Part shown: piece after piece, positions 25,926 through 34,817 of the stretch
Numbering within the stretch: the stretch's first letter is position 1
How the letters are laid out: each line of letters starts with the position of its first letter
DNA from: Planctomycetota bacterium
GTDB taxonomy: Bacteria > Planctomycetota > Phycisphaerae > Phycisphaerales > UBA5793
Assembly (NCBI GenBank): GCA_963205185.1
Contig: CAUJHZ010000058.1
Coordinates: 1 to 64,000, forward strand
Length of the DNA: 64,000 bases
Direction: 5' to 3'
Translations under genes and position numbers: made by a program
The notes under the pieces: model-generated
Told to the model about the DNA's origin: nothing
Seen by the model: only the letters and a program-made list of their open reading frames with translations
The model's database searches: none

Positions 25926-27335
25926 TCAGTGCTCGTGAGCAGCGCTGCCCTTGCCCAACTCGGCTTTGAGGATGAAACTTCCGGCGACAACGAACTCCTC
26001 GCCCTCCTGAAGTCCAGAGTGGATCGGCACAAGCCCGCCGATGGTCGTGCCGATGCTCACGGCGCGCTTTGCGAAGGTGTTCGGCTCACCGGCGACGGGG
26101 ACGAACACTGCGGGACCACCTTCAACGGTCTGAATCGCTTCATCGGGAACTGCGATCACCGCCGCAGGCATGGTGCCGCCGGGATCGGACGCGACGATCT
26201 CGACCTGCGCAAACATGCCCGGCCTGAGTGCAATCTCGGATGCCGGCACTTCGACCCGAACCTGGGCGGTGCGCGTCGTCGGATCGACGAACGGAGATAC
26301 GAACGCCACCTGTCCCTGATAGTTCAGACTGCCGACGGTTCCGACGGTCACCCATGCCGTCGCTCCGACCTGTACTTCATGCACGCGCGCTTCCGGTACA
26401 TCTGCCAGCACCCAGAGAACCTCGGTGTTCGCGATGACGAGCAGTTTTTCCCGATCGGGTCCGACCAGTTCGCCCAGCGTGACCTCGCGTTCGACGACCT
26501 GGCCCGCCAGGGGGGCATGGATGGTGAATCGGGGATCAACTTCACCGCTCTGAATGAGCATTTCCACTTCCGCCTGCTTCATCCCAAGGATGTGAAGGAG
26601 ATTCTCTGCGGCGGTCGCCGCCGCCTGCGCGGACTGCTGTGCGGCGAGGGCGGCCTTGTACTCACCCTCGCGCGTCTGCACTTCGGCCAGCGCAATTCCC
26701 TCGGACTTCTCGTAGAGTCCTCGCGCCCGGTCCCACGCCGATTTCGCGAGCTCGACCGTCGGAATGATGGTCTGCGTCGCCGTTCGTTTGATGAGAAAGT
26801 CACTCTGCGCCTCGCCGAGTTCCGGGCTTTCGACGACGACGAGATCGTCACCCACGTCCACCATGCTGCCAAGCCGGACCTTTATCTCCACGGCGCGGCC
26901 TGAGAGAGGTGAGCCAACATGCGCCATCGCTTCGATGTTGAATCCGACCCGCGCCGGAGCGACCAGTGTGTGCTGGAGGATTCTGGCTTGGGCGCGCTCC
27001 ACCTTGATGCCGTACCGCTCGATCGCGTCGGGCGCGAGCGTGACCTCATCCACGTGAGCCTCTGACTCGCCTTCAGAATGGGCGTGGCCGTCGTCTTCCT
27101 CGTGCTCGCCAGCCGGTGTGGCTCCATGCGGCTCATCATGATCGTGCCCGTCTCCCTCCTGGTGGGCGCCAGTCATCTTGACGGCACTCGTCTCTCCGTG
27201 GTCGTGGCCATCCTCCTCCGAGTGCTGATCCCGATCGCATCCGGTGATGGCGACTGTCGCGATGACGAGCATCGCCACGACGATTTGTGGGTTGACCCGC
27301 AGATGCGGGAGGCTGATTAATCTCAAGGTGCTCAT
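25926..27335 (-). CDS. czcB: CzcB-type periplasmic adaptor lipoprotein
   Basis: This 469-residue membrane fusion protein links the RND pump to the outer-membrane channel. A lipobox ending in ITGC near residue 33 makes it a lipoprotein. Residues 35-95 are a His/Asp/Glu-rich segment (repeated GHDH and HEEDDGHAH) likely to bind metal, as in CzcB and related adaptors. The barrel-sandwich, an alpha-helical hairpin around 205-250 and beta-barrel domains follow. Gene order channel-adaptor-pump with short gaps indicates one operon. Confidence 0.93.
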   Translation of the reverse strand: MSTLRLISLPHLRVNPQIVVAMLVIATVAITGCDRDQHSEEDGHDHGETSAVKMTGAHQEGDGHDHDEPHGATPAGEHEEDDGHAHSEGESEAHVDEVTLAPDAIERYGIKVERAQARILQHTLVAPARVGFNIEAMAHVGSPLSGRAVEIKVRLGSMVDVGDDLVVVESPELGEAQSDFLIKRTATQTIIPTVELAKSAWDRARGLYEKSEGIALAEVQTREGEYKAALAAQQSAQAAATAAENLLHILGMKQAEVEMLIQSGEVDPRFTIHAPLAGQVVEREVTLGELVGPDREKLLVIANTEVLWVLADVPEARVHEVQVGATAWVTVGTVGSLNYQGQVAFVSPFVDPTTRTAQVRVEVPASEIALRPGMFAQVEIVASDPGGTMPAAVIAVPDEAIQTVEGGPAVFVPVAGEPNTFAKRAVSIGTTIGGLVPIHSGLQEGEEFVVAGSFILKAELGKGSAAHEH

Positions 27336-27376
27336 GGTGATGCTCTCCAGGGCAGTGATCTGCCCGAGTGTTTCCG

Positions 27377-28801
27377 TTACATCCGCGCTGCCGCGGTGGA
27401 TTGGTGCGTGGCGGGCTCGCCGCCCTCGTTTCCAAGACCTGTTGCCCCAACGACGCCGGCGCCGCCGACGGCACGCTGCAAGCGGATCTGTGCGAGCGCG
27501 GTTTCCCGTTCGATGTCGATCGCCCTGGCCTGCGTTGCCCGGAGATCCTGCTCGGCAAGGAACAGGGGCGTCACATCAGTCTGGCCGGCGCGGTAGGCGT
27601 CCTCCGCCTGCTGCCGTCGCTGCTGCTGGAGCGGGATCAACTCCCGGCGGACCCGCTCAAGGTTGGCGGTGTTCGCTTCGAGCGCTTCGTAGGCTCGACG
27701 AACCTCTTCGACGACCTGCCGCTTGGCACGGGTGAGATTGTGGCGCACCTCGATCTGCTCGGCGCTGAGGCGCGCGCGCCGGGCCTGGCCCATGTCGAAC
27801 ATCGGAAGCGGCAAGGCGAGCGCCGGCCCCGCTGACCACTCGCCGTCACGCTCAGCCTCGACTCCCGCTTCCGCGCCCTCCCACGGAAGCAGTCGCAGCA
27901 GCGCCTTCTCATCTCCCAAAGCGGCGAGTTGCCAGCCAATGGCCTGCACCTCAGGTCGATGGAGCAGGGCCACCTCGACCCATCGCGACTCAACATCAGA
28001 CCGTGGCAGCGGCGTAACCCAGGAATCCAGCGCCCACGCCGCCGCCCCCGATGGCTCGCCGATGAGTCGCGCCAGCCTCAGGCGTTCCTGACGCTGTCGA
28101 AGGCGGGCATCGGCGATCTCCACCTCCAGTTCCACGCGCTGCGCCTCGAGTGTGGTCAGGTCGCCTCGAATGCCCTCTCCGGCTTCCAGTCGATCGCGCG
28201 CCACGCTGACCAACTTCTGAAGCAGGTCGAGTCGCGTTTCCAGGATCGGAAGGAGCCGATCGGTCGCCTGCGCGGCCACGTATGCTTCCTGCACCTCCGA
28301 CGCCACGTCCAGAGCGACCGTCACCGCATCGGCCGCCGATTGCCGCAGACGATTGTCCGCGGCGCTGGATCGGCGCGGAATCTGCAGCGCGGCGATGAAG
28401 TCCTGCGCGAGCGAGGCCTCGATGACCGGTGACCCGGCACCCCACTTCAGTGCGATGTTGAGGACCGGGTTGGGCAGGAGTCGCGCCTGATCGGCGTCGG
28501 CCAGCGCGATGCGCACCCTCGCCAGCGCCGCCTGAAGACCCGGATCGGTCGTGACGGCCCGCTCCACGGCTTGGCCGAGCGTGAGAGTGTCGGCCGACAC
28601 CGGCTCGTCGAGTGGACCGCCTTCGACCTTGAACTGGATGACAACTTCCACTCCGGTCGCCTCCACCACGGCCTGTTCTGTTGCGGGGTCAGGCGGGGCG
28701 ATCGTCTGGCACCCGATCAGACATGGAAGTATCAGAGCGGGGACGGCAGCGCGGAGTGTCTTGCAGCGCCACCGGCGCGGAGTATGCAGATGAACGAACA
28801 T
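27377..28801 (-). CDS. czcC: CzcC-type outer-membrane efflux lipoprotein (TolC family)
   Basis: This 474-residue outer-membrane factor has a signal peptide with lipobox LIGC. It carries two repeats of the outer-membrane efflux fold, each with long heptad helices and a conserved P-N-P-x-L-x turn (LLPNPVLNI). ATG 28801 has GAGGAACACC upstream; the longer frame adds an Arg-rich leader with no sense. It lies 41 bases before the adaptor gene, and is the first structural member of the operon. Confidence 0.92.
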   Translation of the reverse strand: MFVHLHTPRRWRCKTLRAAVPALILPCLIGCQTIAPPDPATEQAVVEATGVEVVIQFKVEGGPLDEPVSADTLTLGQAVERAVTTDPGLQAALARVRIALADADQARLLPNPVLNIALKWGAGSPVIEASLAQDFIAALQIPRRSSAADNRLRQSAADAVTVALDVASEVQEAYVAAQATDRLLPILETRLDLLQKLVSVARDRLEAGEGIRGDLTTLEAQRVELEVEIADARLRQRQERLRLARLIGEPSGAAAWALDSWVTPLPRSDVESRWVEVALLHRPEVQAIGWQLAALGDEKALLRLLPWEGAEAGVEAERDGEWSAGPALALPLPMFDMGQARRARLSAEQIEVRHNLTRAKRQVVEEVRRAYEALEANTANLERVRRELIPLQQQRRQQAEDAYRAGQTDVTPLFLAEQDLRATQARAIDIERETALAQIRLQRAVGGAGVVGATGLGNEGGEPATHQSTAAARM

Positions 28802-28935
28802 GGTGTTCCTCGTAAGCGCATCGAGAGGGACGGGACGGAACCGGCGACGCATCGGCGTGCGCGCAGTCCACGAACCAACGCCACAACGGCTCAACGGCAG
28901 TCGCCGTCAAGCGTGGGCGAGGAATACCTCTAGCG

Positions 28936-29364
28936 CTAAACGAGGAGGATGACAGATCGGAGGCGGACGATGGAATCGGGCGGATGTGCTGACGAGAATC
29001 TCAGTCTCGTGTGCGGCCGAGTCCTGAGCTGATCGGTGTCGATCGCAACCGTGGCCGCGAGAAGTGAAGGGACGATCGCGGGCAAAACGTCCACTCGTGG
29101 GGCGATCTGAGCCCCGGAGCCTTCAACACTGAGCGGGGTGTCCTCGCAGGGGTGCGGCCCGCACGGATCGCCTTCATTCGTCGGGTCGCCGATGACGGCG
29201 GCGGAGCGGCACTCGCCGACACCGGTCTTCGTGCAGCCCAACTCCACGCGTGTGCCGCCGTGAACATCCGAACAGAGCACGAGACCCGAGCGCAGAGCCG
29301 CACTCCCGAATCCGAATGCCAGCAGACAAATCCAAACCAGAATGGGGACGAGGGATCGTCGCAT
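28936..29364 (-). CDS. small secreted Cys-rich protein at the head of the czc operon
   Basis: This 142-residue protein has an N-terminal signal or anchor helix (residues 6-25), followed by [15 protein letters not shown] and further Cys residues (C59-PHPC type pairs). Small secreted proteins with this LC...GH...VE...C pattern are often found upstream of metal RND operons; the role is unknown, perhaps metal sensing or buffering. It lies 134 bases before the channel gene and is divergent from the pseudopilin gene. The ribosome site is weak. Confidence 0.7.
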   Translation of the reverse strand: MRRSLVPILVWICLLAFGFGSAALRSGLVLCSDVHGGTRVELGCTKTGVGECRSAAVIGDPTNEGDPCGPHPCEDTPLSVEGSGAQIAPRVDVLPAIVPSLLAATVAIDTDQLRTRPHTRLRFSSAHPPDSIVRLRSVILLV

Positions 29365-29622
29365 CGCGAGGGTCCGATTGTAGACGGGGCATTGGCGTGT
29401 GTCCGGGCGGCGAACTGGATGAGTACCTCCGCAAAGCGGGTCGTCGCCGGCCTCCGCTCATCCGGCCGCCCAGGCATCCGTCATGAAGCCGACGTGGGCA
29501 GGCATCGGAGGCGCTTCCCATCGTCGGCGGGAATACCGCGCCCATCGCGGCGGTTATGCTCGCACCTGCGACTTCATGTGGGGTGGCCAGCCTCATCTGC
29601 CGCACAACGGTGGGAAACCGCC

Positions 29623-30504
29623 ATGAACCACGGTTCCGATGATCGAATCCCGGCTCGTGGATGCGACTTCGATGGCGCTGAGCCGTGTGGTCGCGGCGCG
29701 TTCACACTCATCGAACTCCTCGTGGTCATCTCCGTGATCGCTCTGCTCATCGCTTTGCTGCTGCCGGCACTGGCGCGAGCGCGTCATGCGGCGCGGCAGG
29801 CGGGCTGCCTGAGCAACCTCAGCCAGATCATGGTCGCAACCGCGATGTACCTCGACGAGCACAATGATCTCATGCCCATCCTCGTCCCGCGCGGCCATGC
29901 CCTGCTCGACAACTACAGTCACGGCGGGCGCTACACGACCAGGCCCGAGAGCGCGTGGGATCACCTGTACCTGCCATACGAGCGCCCGCTCAACAGGTAT
30001 GTTCATGCCGATCAACCGCGAGGCGACAGGACCACGCCGCGACCGGACTTCCTCGATCCGCAACAGTTCAACTTCCCGGTCTTTCAGTGCCCGGATGACC
30101 TGGCCTACAACTTCACTGAAGACTTCAGCGAGCCGGAGCCGACGCACGGCACGAGCGCGTACTTTCTCGTCGGGACGTCGTACGCCTTCAATGGAACGTG
30201 GTATCCTTGGCACGCGTTCTTCTACAACGACGTGGCGGAGCCGATGAACTGGCCTGCGGGCGTTCGAGCCTACACCCGCGCGCGATTGCAGATCGCCTCG
30301 CAGTTCGTGGCCTATCTCGATGAACCGGGGAACTTCCACGCCGTATTCCGGATAGCACCCAATCAGACCCATCACGGCGCGCTTGGCGCTTACTCAATGG
30401 CGTTCCTGGATGGGCATGCCGGTGTCACTCGCTACGAGGGCAACCCGTTCGACCCGGCTCGCTACGTGCTGTTCCCTGAGCAGAAAAAGCGCGATGAGAA
30501 CTGA
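29623..30504 (+). CDS. DUF1559-like pseudopilin (prepilin-type N-terminal domain)
   Basis: This 293-residue protein has [26 protein letters not shown] at about 27-52, the type IV prepilin cleavage site with the Glu at +5. It also has the A-R-x-x-A-R-x-x-x-C helix and a C-terminal F-L-D-G-H-A motif. Planctomycetes encode dozens of such proteins; they are exported through a type II/IV pilus-like machine, and single members lack a known function. It is the first plus-strand gene of the metal region but is probably not functionally linked. Confidence 0.9.
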   Translation: MNHGSDDRIPARGCDFDGAEPCGRGAFTLIELLVVISVIALLIALLLPALARARHAARQAGCLSNLSQIMVATAMYLDEHNDLMPILVPRGHALLDNYSHGGRYTTRPESAWDHLYLPYERPLNRYVHADQPRGDRTTPRPDFLDPQQFNFPVFQCPDDLAYNFTEDFSEPEPTHGTSAYFLVGTSYAFNGTWYPWHAFFYNDVAEPMNWPAGVRAYTRARLQIASQFVAYLDEPGNFHAVFRIAPNQTHHGALGAYSMAFLDGHAGVTRYEGNPFDPARYVLFPEQKKRDEN

Positions 30505-30579
30505 CGAGTGGCGAGGGGGGCGTGGCCCATGCGGCCGATCCGGACCGTGTCGGCTCCCTCCGCCTATACTTTGGACACG

Positions 30580-31044
30580 ATGAACTCGTCTCAGTCACTC
30601 CGGATTCTGCTCGCGCTTGTGGTGGCGTTCTGGTCGCCCGCGTTGTGCTGTTGCCGGATCGCGCAGGCGTCTCACTGTTCAAGCAACGCCACCGAGCGGG
30701 CCATCGAAGGCGTGCATTACGACGGTCAGCATGAAGATCGCGAGCGAGACGCTTGCCATTCAGAGCAATCAAGCAGCCAGCAGCCTTGCGACCGAGACGA
30801 ACCGGGCGACACTGGATGCGGCTGCCAGAGCCATGTGGTACAAGCCACCCTTGTCGCGGCCGAGGCCGTGCCTTCCGCACACCTGTTCCACTCTTTCTGT
30901 CTGTTGACCTCGGCCGTTCCGACTGGCCTGATCGAGTTCGATCGAGCAGCGTCAGAACACCGCTACAGACCCGCAGATCCGGCCTTGACGGAGAAGGTGC
31001 GCGCACAATCTCTCTATGCGCGACATTGCCTGCTTCTGGTCTAG
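30580..31044 (+). CDS. secreted Cys/His-rich protein before the YHS operon
   Basis: This 154-residue protein has a signal peptide (residues 6-30) ending in a cysteine cluster CCC, then a His/Asp/Glu/Cys-rich central part with CGCQSH, and a hydrophobic segment. TATACT at 30565-30570 resembles a -10 element very close to the ATG at 30580, which would give an almost leaderless transcript. It parallels the small Cys-rich protein heading the czc operon; metal binding is inferred from composition. Confidence 0.6.
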   Translation: MNSSQSLRILLALVVAFWSPALCCCRIAQASHCSSNATERAIEGVHYDGQHEDRERDACHSEQSSSQQPCDRDEPGDTGCGCQSHVVQATLVAAEAVPSAHLFHSFCLLTSAVPTGLIEFDRAASEHRYRPADPALTEKVRAQSLYARHCLLLV

Positions 31045-31168
31045 CCGCATCAATGCCGCCCGAGTGATGCCCATCGCACAGCCTAACGGCTTGTGCCATG
31101 TTCATCCTATTCATCTCGTCGGCGCGACCGGAGCGGCACGCGCCTCACCACACCGCAATTCGATCACG

Positions 31169-31191
31169 CTTGCCCGGAAGTACCGTGCAAG
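31169..31191. promoter_or_regulatory. possible operator dyad upstream of the YHS operon
   Basis: CTTGC at 31169-31173 and GCAAG at 31187-31191 form an inverted repeat with 13 bases between, 36 bases before the start of the triple-YHS gene. Spacing and position are those of a MerR-type operator, but no MerR/CueR gene is present in the window. Confidence 0.25.
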
Positions 31192-31226
31192 GAACGACAT
31201 TTCCCCCTGTCCTCTAAGGAGTTCCC

Positions 31227-32036
31227 ATGTTTGCTTGCATGACATGCAGACCGAGTGCATCACATTTCATCGCGACCGGCGCCGTCGTGCTGGCCAGTCT
31301 GAGCCTGGCAGCCTTGCCTGCGATGGCCCAGCATAGCGGCCACGATTCGGCGCCGAACGCCGCTCCCCACACCCAACCCCGGAACGATCCGGCCAAGGAC
31401 ATCAAGTCCGATCCCTACCCGCTCGACACCTGTCCCGTCTCCGGCAAAAAACTGGGCTCGATGGGGGACGCGGTCGTGAAGACGTACGACAGCCGCGAGG
31501 TGCGCTTCTGCTGTGGCGGATGCGTCAAGAAGTTCGAGGGCGACAAGGCGGGCTACTGGAAGAAGGTTGACGAAGAGATCGTCAAGGCCCAGATGCCCTT
31601 CTACCCGCTGACGGATTGCCCGATCCAGGGTGGCAAACTCGGGTCCATGGGGGAGCCGGTCAACTACGTCTACAACAACCGCCTCGTGCGATTCTGCTGC
31701 GAGGATTGCCTGCCCAAGTTCCTCAATGACCCGAAGCCGACGCTTGCCAAACTCGACGAGGCTGTACTGAAACAGCAGCGCGAGCACTACCCGATCGCCA
31801 CCTGCCTGGTGTCGGACGAGGCATTCGGCGGCGACATGGGTGAGCCGATCGATCGCGTGTACAACAACCACCTCATTCGCTTCTGCTGCAAGGGGTGCGT
31901 CAAGGATTTTGAGAAGACGCCGGCGAAATTCCTCAGCATCCTTGATGAAGCGTGGAAGAAGCAGGGTGGAATGCCCGGCGAGATCCACGCGGGGAACAAA
32001 GGGGGTCAACACGAGGACGGGCACGGGGATCGCTGA
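31227..32036 (+). CDS. secreted protein with three tandem YHS (TRASH-like) domains
   Basis: This 269-residue protein has a signal peptide ending at AMA (about residue 34) and a His-rich linker. Three repeats of about 62 residues follow, each with a Cys near the start (69, 131, 193), a (L)GSMG-like turn and an R-F-C-C-x-x-C knuckle (95-99, 157-161, 220-224). YHS domains bind copper or other soft metals in metallochaperones and P-type ATPases. ATG 31227 is preceded by AAGGAG. It overlaps the next start (TGATG). Probably a periplasmic metal trap or chaperone. Confidence 0.88.
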   Translation: MFACMTCRPSASHFIATGAVVLASLSLAALPAMAQHSGHDSAPNAAPHTQPRNDPAKDIKSDPYPLDTCPVSGKKLGSMGDAVVKTYDSREVRFCCGGCVKKFEGDKAGYWKKVDEEIVKAQMPFYPLTDCPIQGGKLGSMGEPVNYVYNNRLVRFCCEDCLPKFLNDPKPTLAKLDEAVLKQQREHYPIATCLVSDEAFGGDMGEPIDRVYNNHLIRFCCKGCVKDFEKTPAKFLSILDEAWKKQGGMPGEIHAGNKGGQHEDGHGDR

Positions 32037-32902
32037 TGATGCGCGGACGTGTCGAGATGAGAGTTCGATCACAGTGCTCTGCCGTGCTGATCAGCCTGGT
32101 GCTGCTCATCCAGGCCGCGATGGGGTCCAGCGCGCTGTGCGCGCTGGACCTCGATCCGGCGCAAACGACAGATCCGCCTGCAGGCAACGCCATGTGCCCC
32201 GTGATCACTGACGAGCCGATTGATCCGGAGATCTTCTCCGAGTACCAAGGGCGCCGAGTGTACTTCTGTTGCCAGAGGTGCAAACGCCAGTTTGACCGTG
32301 ATCCCGAGCCGTTCATGGTCAACCTTGCGGCGCTTGACATCAGGCTGGATCACGACGAGCGGCCAAGTGACACATCGGGCGGGAGAGTCGAGCAAGCGGA
32401 GCCACACCTCCATGGGGAGGATCGTGCTGATGACGCGCACGACCTCGATCACGGCGCCGGGCCTTGGCCGATATTGAAGTGGATCGGAAAGTTCCATCCC
32501 GCAACGGTTCACTTTCCGATCGGATTGCTCCTCGCGGCGTTCATCGCCGAGTGCCTGTTCGTCGCCACGCGCCGCCGGTGGTTCGATGAAGCAGGTCGCT
32601 TTTGTCTCTGGGGCGGAGCGATTGGAGCCACGGTTGCCGCGCTACTTGGCTGGTTGTTCGGCGGCATTCAACTCGTAGACGAGGATTGGCTGCTCTCCAC
32701 TCACCGCTGGGCCGGGAGCGGAACGGCGCTCGTCTCCGTCATCGTGCTGGCGCTGAGCGAACGGCTGAGGTGGCGCCATCCCAGTATGAGCAGGGGATGG
32801 CTCCGCGTGTCGCTTGCCGCCGTGGCGCTGCTGGCCGCCGCCGCAGGGTACTTTGGTGGAGCGCTAGTCTATGGCCTCAATCACTATTCGTGGTCATCAT
32901 GA
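32036..32902 (+). CDS. YHS domain fused to DUF2231-type membrane domain
   Basis: This 288-residue protein has an N-terminal signal or anchor, a YHS motif (CPVITDEPIDPE...YFCCQRC), and a His/Asp-rich linker. It then has four transmembrane helices beginning with KFHPATVHFPIGLLLAAF, the hallmark of DUF2231. In related genes DUF2231 proteins accompany metal and haem trafficking. Start ATG 32036 overlaps the stop of the triple-YHS gene. Confidence 0.85.
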   Translation: MMRGRVEMRVRSQCSAVLISLVLLIQAAMGSSALCALDLDPAQTTDPPAGNAMCPVITDEPIDPEIFSEYQGRRVYFCCQRCKRQFDRDPEPFMVNLAALDIRLDHDERPSDTSGGRVEQAEPHLHGEDRADDAHDLDHGAGPWPILKWIGKFHPATVHFPIGLLLAAFIAECLFVATRRRWFDEAGRFCLWGGAIGATVAALLGWLFGGIQLVDEDWLLSTHRWAGSGTALVSVIVLALSERLRWRHPSMSRGWLRVSLAAVALLAAAAGYFGGALVYGLNHYSWSS

Positions 32903-32919
32903 TCCGTAAGGAGTCCGAC

Positions 32920-33375
32920 ATGCGCCGATCTAGACACATGTCCATCTTCGTCTTGACTGGAATGACTGGACTGACCGGCTGCGCCGCGCCGGCGTTTGAG
33001 TGGAATCTCCCGGCCTCTCATCCCGCGAGCGAGTTGGGGCCGGGGTCGGCCTATACCGCGCCACCCAATGACCTCACACTCGAGGCAGATGCTCCTGCCA
33101 TGCCGGTACATCCGCCGGAGCCAATGGAAGGGCTGCACGATCACGGTTCGGGTGTGCCACCGATCGCCAAGGGCGCGGAGTATCCGCTGGACACCTGCGT
33201 TGTCTCTGGCGCGGAACTGGGATCGATGGGCGATCCGGTGGTCATCAACCACAATGGCCGCGAGGTTCGATTCTGCTGCCCTGCCTGCGTGGCCAAGTTC
33301 AACGCGGAGCCTGAAAAGTACCTCAAACGGCTTGATGAGGCAGCCGCGAAGCGGCCGCACCACCCGGGTCCCTGA
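32920..33375 (+). CDS. YHS-domain lipoprotein
   Basis: This 151-residue protein has a lipobox ending LTGC, a Pro-rich spacer, and one YHS domain nearly identical in pattern to those of the triple-YHS protein (CVVSGAELGSMGDP...RFCCPAC). ATG 32920 has AAGGAG six bases upstream; an earlier in-frame ATG overlapping the previous stop is less likely. It is probably anchored in the outer or inner membrane, facing the periplasm. Confidence 0.82.
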   Translation: MRRSRHMSIFVLTGMTGLTGCAAPAFEWNLPASHPASELGPGSAYTAPPNDLTLEADAPAMPVHPPEPMEGLHDHGSGVPPIAKGAEYPLDTCVVSGAELGSMGDPVVINHNGREVRFCCPACVAKFNAEPEKYLKRLDEAAAKRPHHPGP

Positions 33376-33391
33376 AACGAGCGACCAACCA

Positions 33392-34816
33392 ATGAACCGC
33401 ACAATGATCATCTCGGCGTTGGGTTCGATTGTCGTGGCAAGTTGCACCTCGCTTCCCCCGCGGCCGGGCTTCGACGAAGTGCTGGGCGACGTGCAAAGCC
33501 GCCTCGCCCAGCGCGTTTACTGGCGCCAAGGCGGCCCGGAGGACGAAGCCGTCGACGGGTACATCGATGAACTATTGAAGCAGCCCCTGACACCGGACGC
33601 CGCGGTCCAGATCGCGCTGCTTAGCAATCGGCGGCTCCAGGCCATATACGAAGAACTCGGGGTGGCACAGGCACAGGTCGTTCAGGCCGGCCTGCTGACC
33701 AATCCGGTCCTCGACGCTGCGATCAAGTTTCCGGCCGGTGATGGAATCACCAAGATCGATTTCGGCATCGCGCTGAACTTCCTCGATGTGTTCTTCATCC
33801 CCTTGCGCAAGTCAGTTGCGGAGGCGGAGTTCGAACAGGCGCGCTGGCGGGTCATCGGTGCGGTCCTGGATCTCGCGGCCAAGACTCGATCCGCGTTCAT
33901 TGAGGCACAGGCGAATCATCAACGAGTCGAGATGTTCGAGCAGGTCGTCTCCTCCACCAGCGCTTCCTACGACGCCATGCGACAACTCTACGAAGCGGGC
34001 AACGTCACCACGCTCATGCTCAGGAACGAACAAGCGCTTCGCGATGAGGCGCGGCTTGGCCTCGCCTCGGCACGTCTGCGGCAAATGGAGTCGCGCGAGC
34101 GGTTGACCGAGTTGATGGGTCTGTGGGGGCATAGGACTTCGTGGTCAGTCGAATCAAGCCTCCCGGCGATCTCAGATGAATCCATGCCTTTAGAAGACGC
34201 GGAACGACAGGCAGTAGCCAACAGCCTCGACCTGGCGGCGGTGCGCTCCCGAATCGAGGCGCGCGGCCGGAGTCTGGGTCTGACACGCACCGCGTCGCTG
34301 CTCCGTCGTGCAGAGGCCGGCGCCACGGCTGAGCGCGATGATGGCAACTGGTACATCGGTCCGGTCGTGACTCTGCCCATTCCCCTTTTCGATCAGGGGC
34401 AGGCGAGAGTCGCCAGCGCCCAGGCGGTGCTGCGACAGTCCCTGCACGAGTACGAGGCTCTGGCGGTGCAGGTCCGCGCGGCGCTGCGACTGGCCCGAGA
34501 CCGTTACGTCGCGGCCGAGCGCGTGGCCCGGTTCTATCGAGATGAGATTCTGCCGCTGCGCTCGCAGATTCTTGCAGACACATTCCTGCAGTACAACGCG
34601 ATGCAGATCGGCGTCTTCGAGTTGCTGGTGGCCAAGCAGCAGCAGATCGATGCCGGTCGCCGGTACATCGATGCCCTGGAGGCATACTGGTTGGCGCGGG
34701 TTGACCTGGAGCAGATTCTCAGCGGCCACCTCTCGTCCAGATGGCTGAACGATGCACCGCGTTCGCTCCCGGTCGCAGATTCAATGGGCATGACAACGTT
34801 GCAGGAAGGACACTGA
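33392..34816 (+). CDS. TolC-family outer-membrane lipoprotein
   Basis: This 474-residue protein has a lipobox VASC near residue 18 and two outer-membrane efflux repeats (LLTNPVLDAAIKF and GPVVTLPIPLFDQGQARV segments). It is only distantly similar to the CzcC-like protein at 27377-28801. No cognate RND pump or adaptor is encoded next to it; instead a multicopper oxidase starts one base later. It may serve another transporter or act in copper export across the outer membrane, like CopB/PcoB partners. Confidence 0.85.
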   Translation: MNRTMIISALGSIVVASCTSLPPRPGFDEVLGDVQSRLAQRVYWRQGGPEDEAVDGYIDELLKQPLTPDAAVQIALLSNRRLQAIYEELGVAQAQVVQAGLLTNPVLDAAIKFPAGDGITKIDFGIALNFLDVFFIPLRKSVAEAEFEQARWRVIGAVLDLAAKTRSAFIEAQANHQRVEMFEQVVSSTSASYDAMRQLYEAGNVTTLMLRNEQALRDEARLGLASARLRQMESRERLTELMGLWGHRTSWSVESSLPAISDESMPLEDAERQAVANSLDLAAVRSRIEARGRSLGLTRTASLLRRAEAGATAERDDGNWYIGPVVTLPIPLFDQGQARVASAQAVLRQSLHEYEALAVQVRAALRLARDRYVAAERVARFYRDEILPLRSQILADTFLQYNAMQIGVFELLVAKQQQIDAGRRYIDALEAYWLARVDLEQILSGHLSSRWLNDAPRSLPVADSMGMTTLQEGH

Positions 34817-34817
34817 G

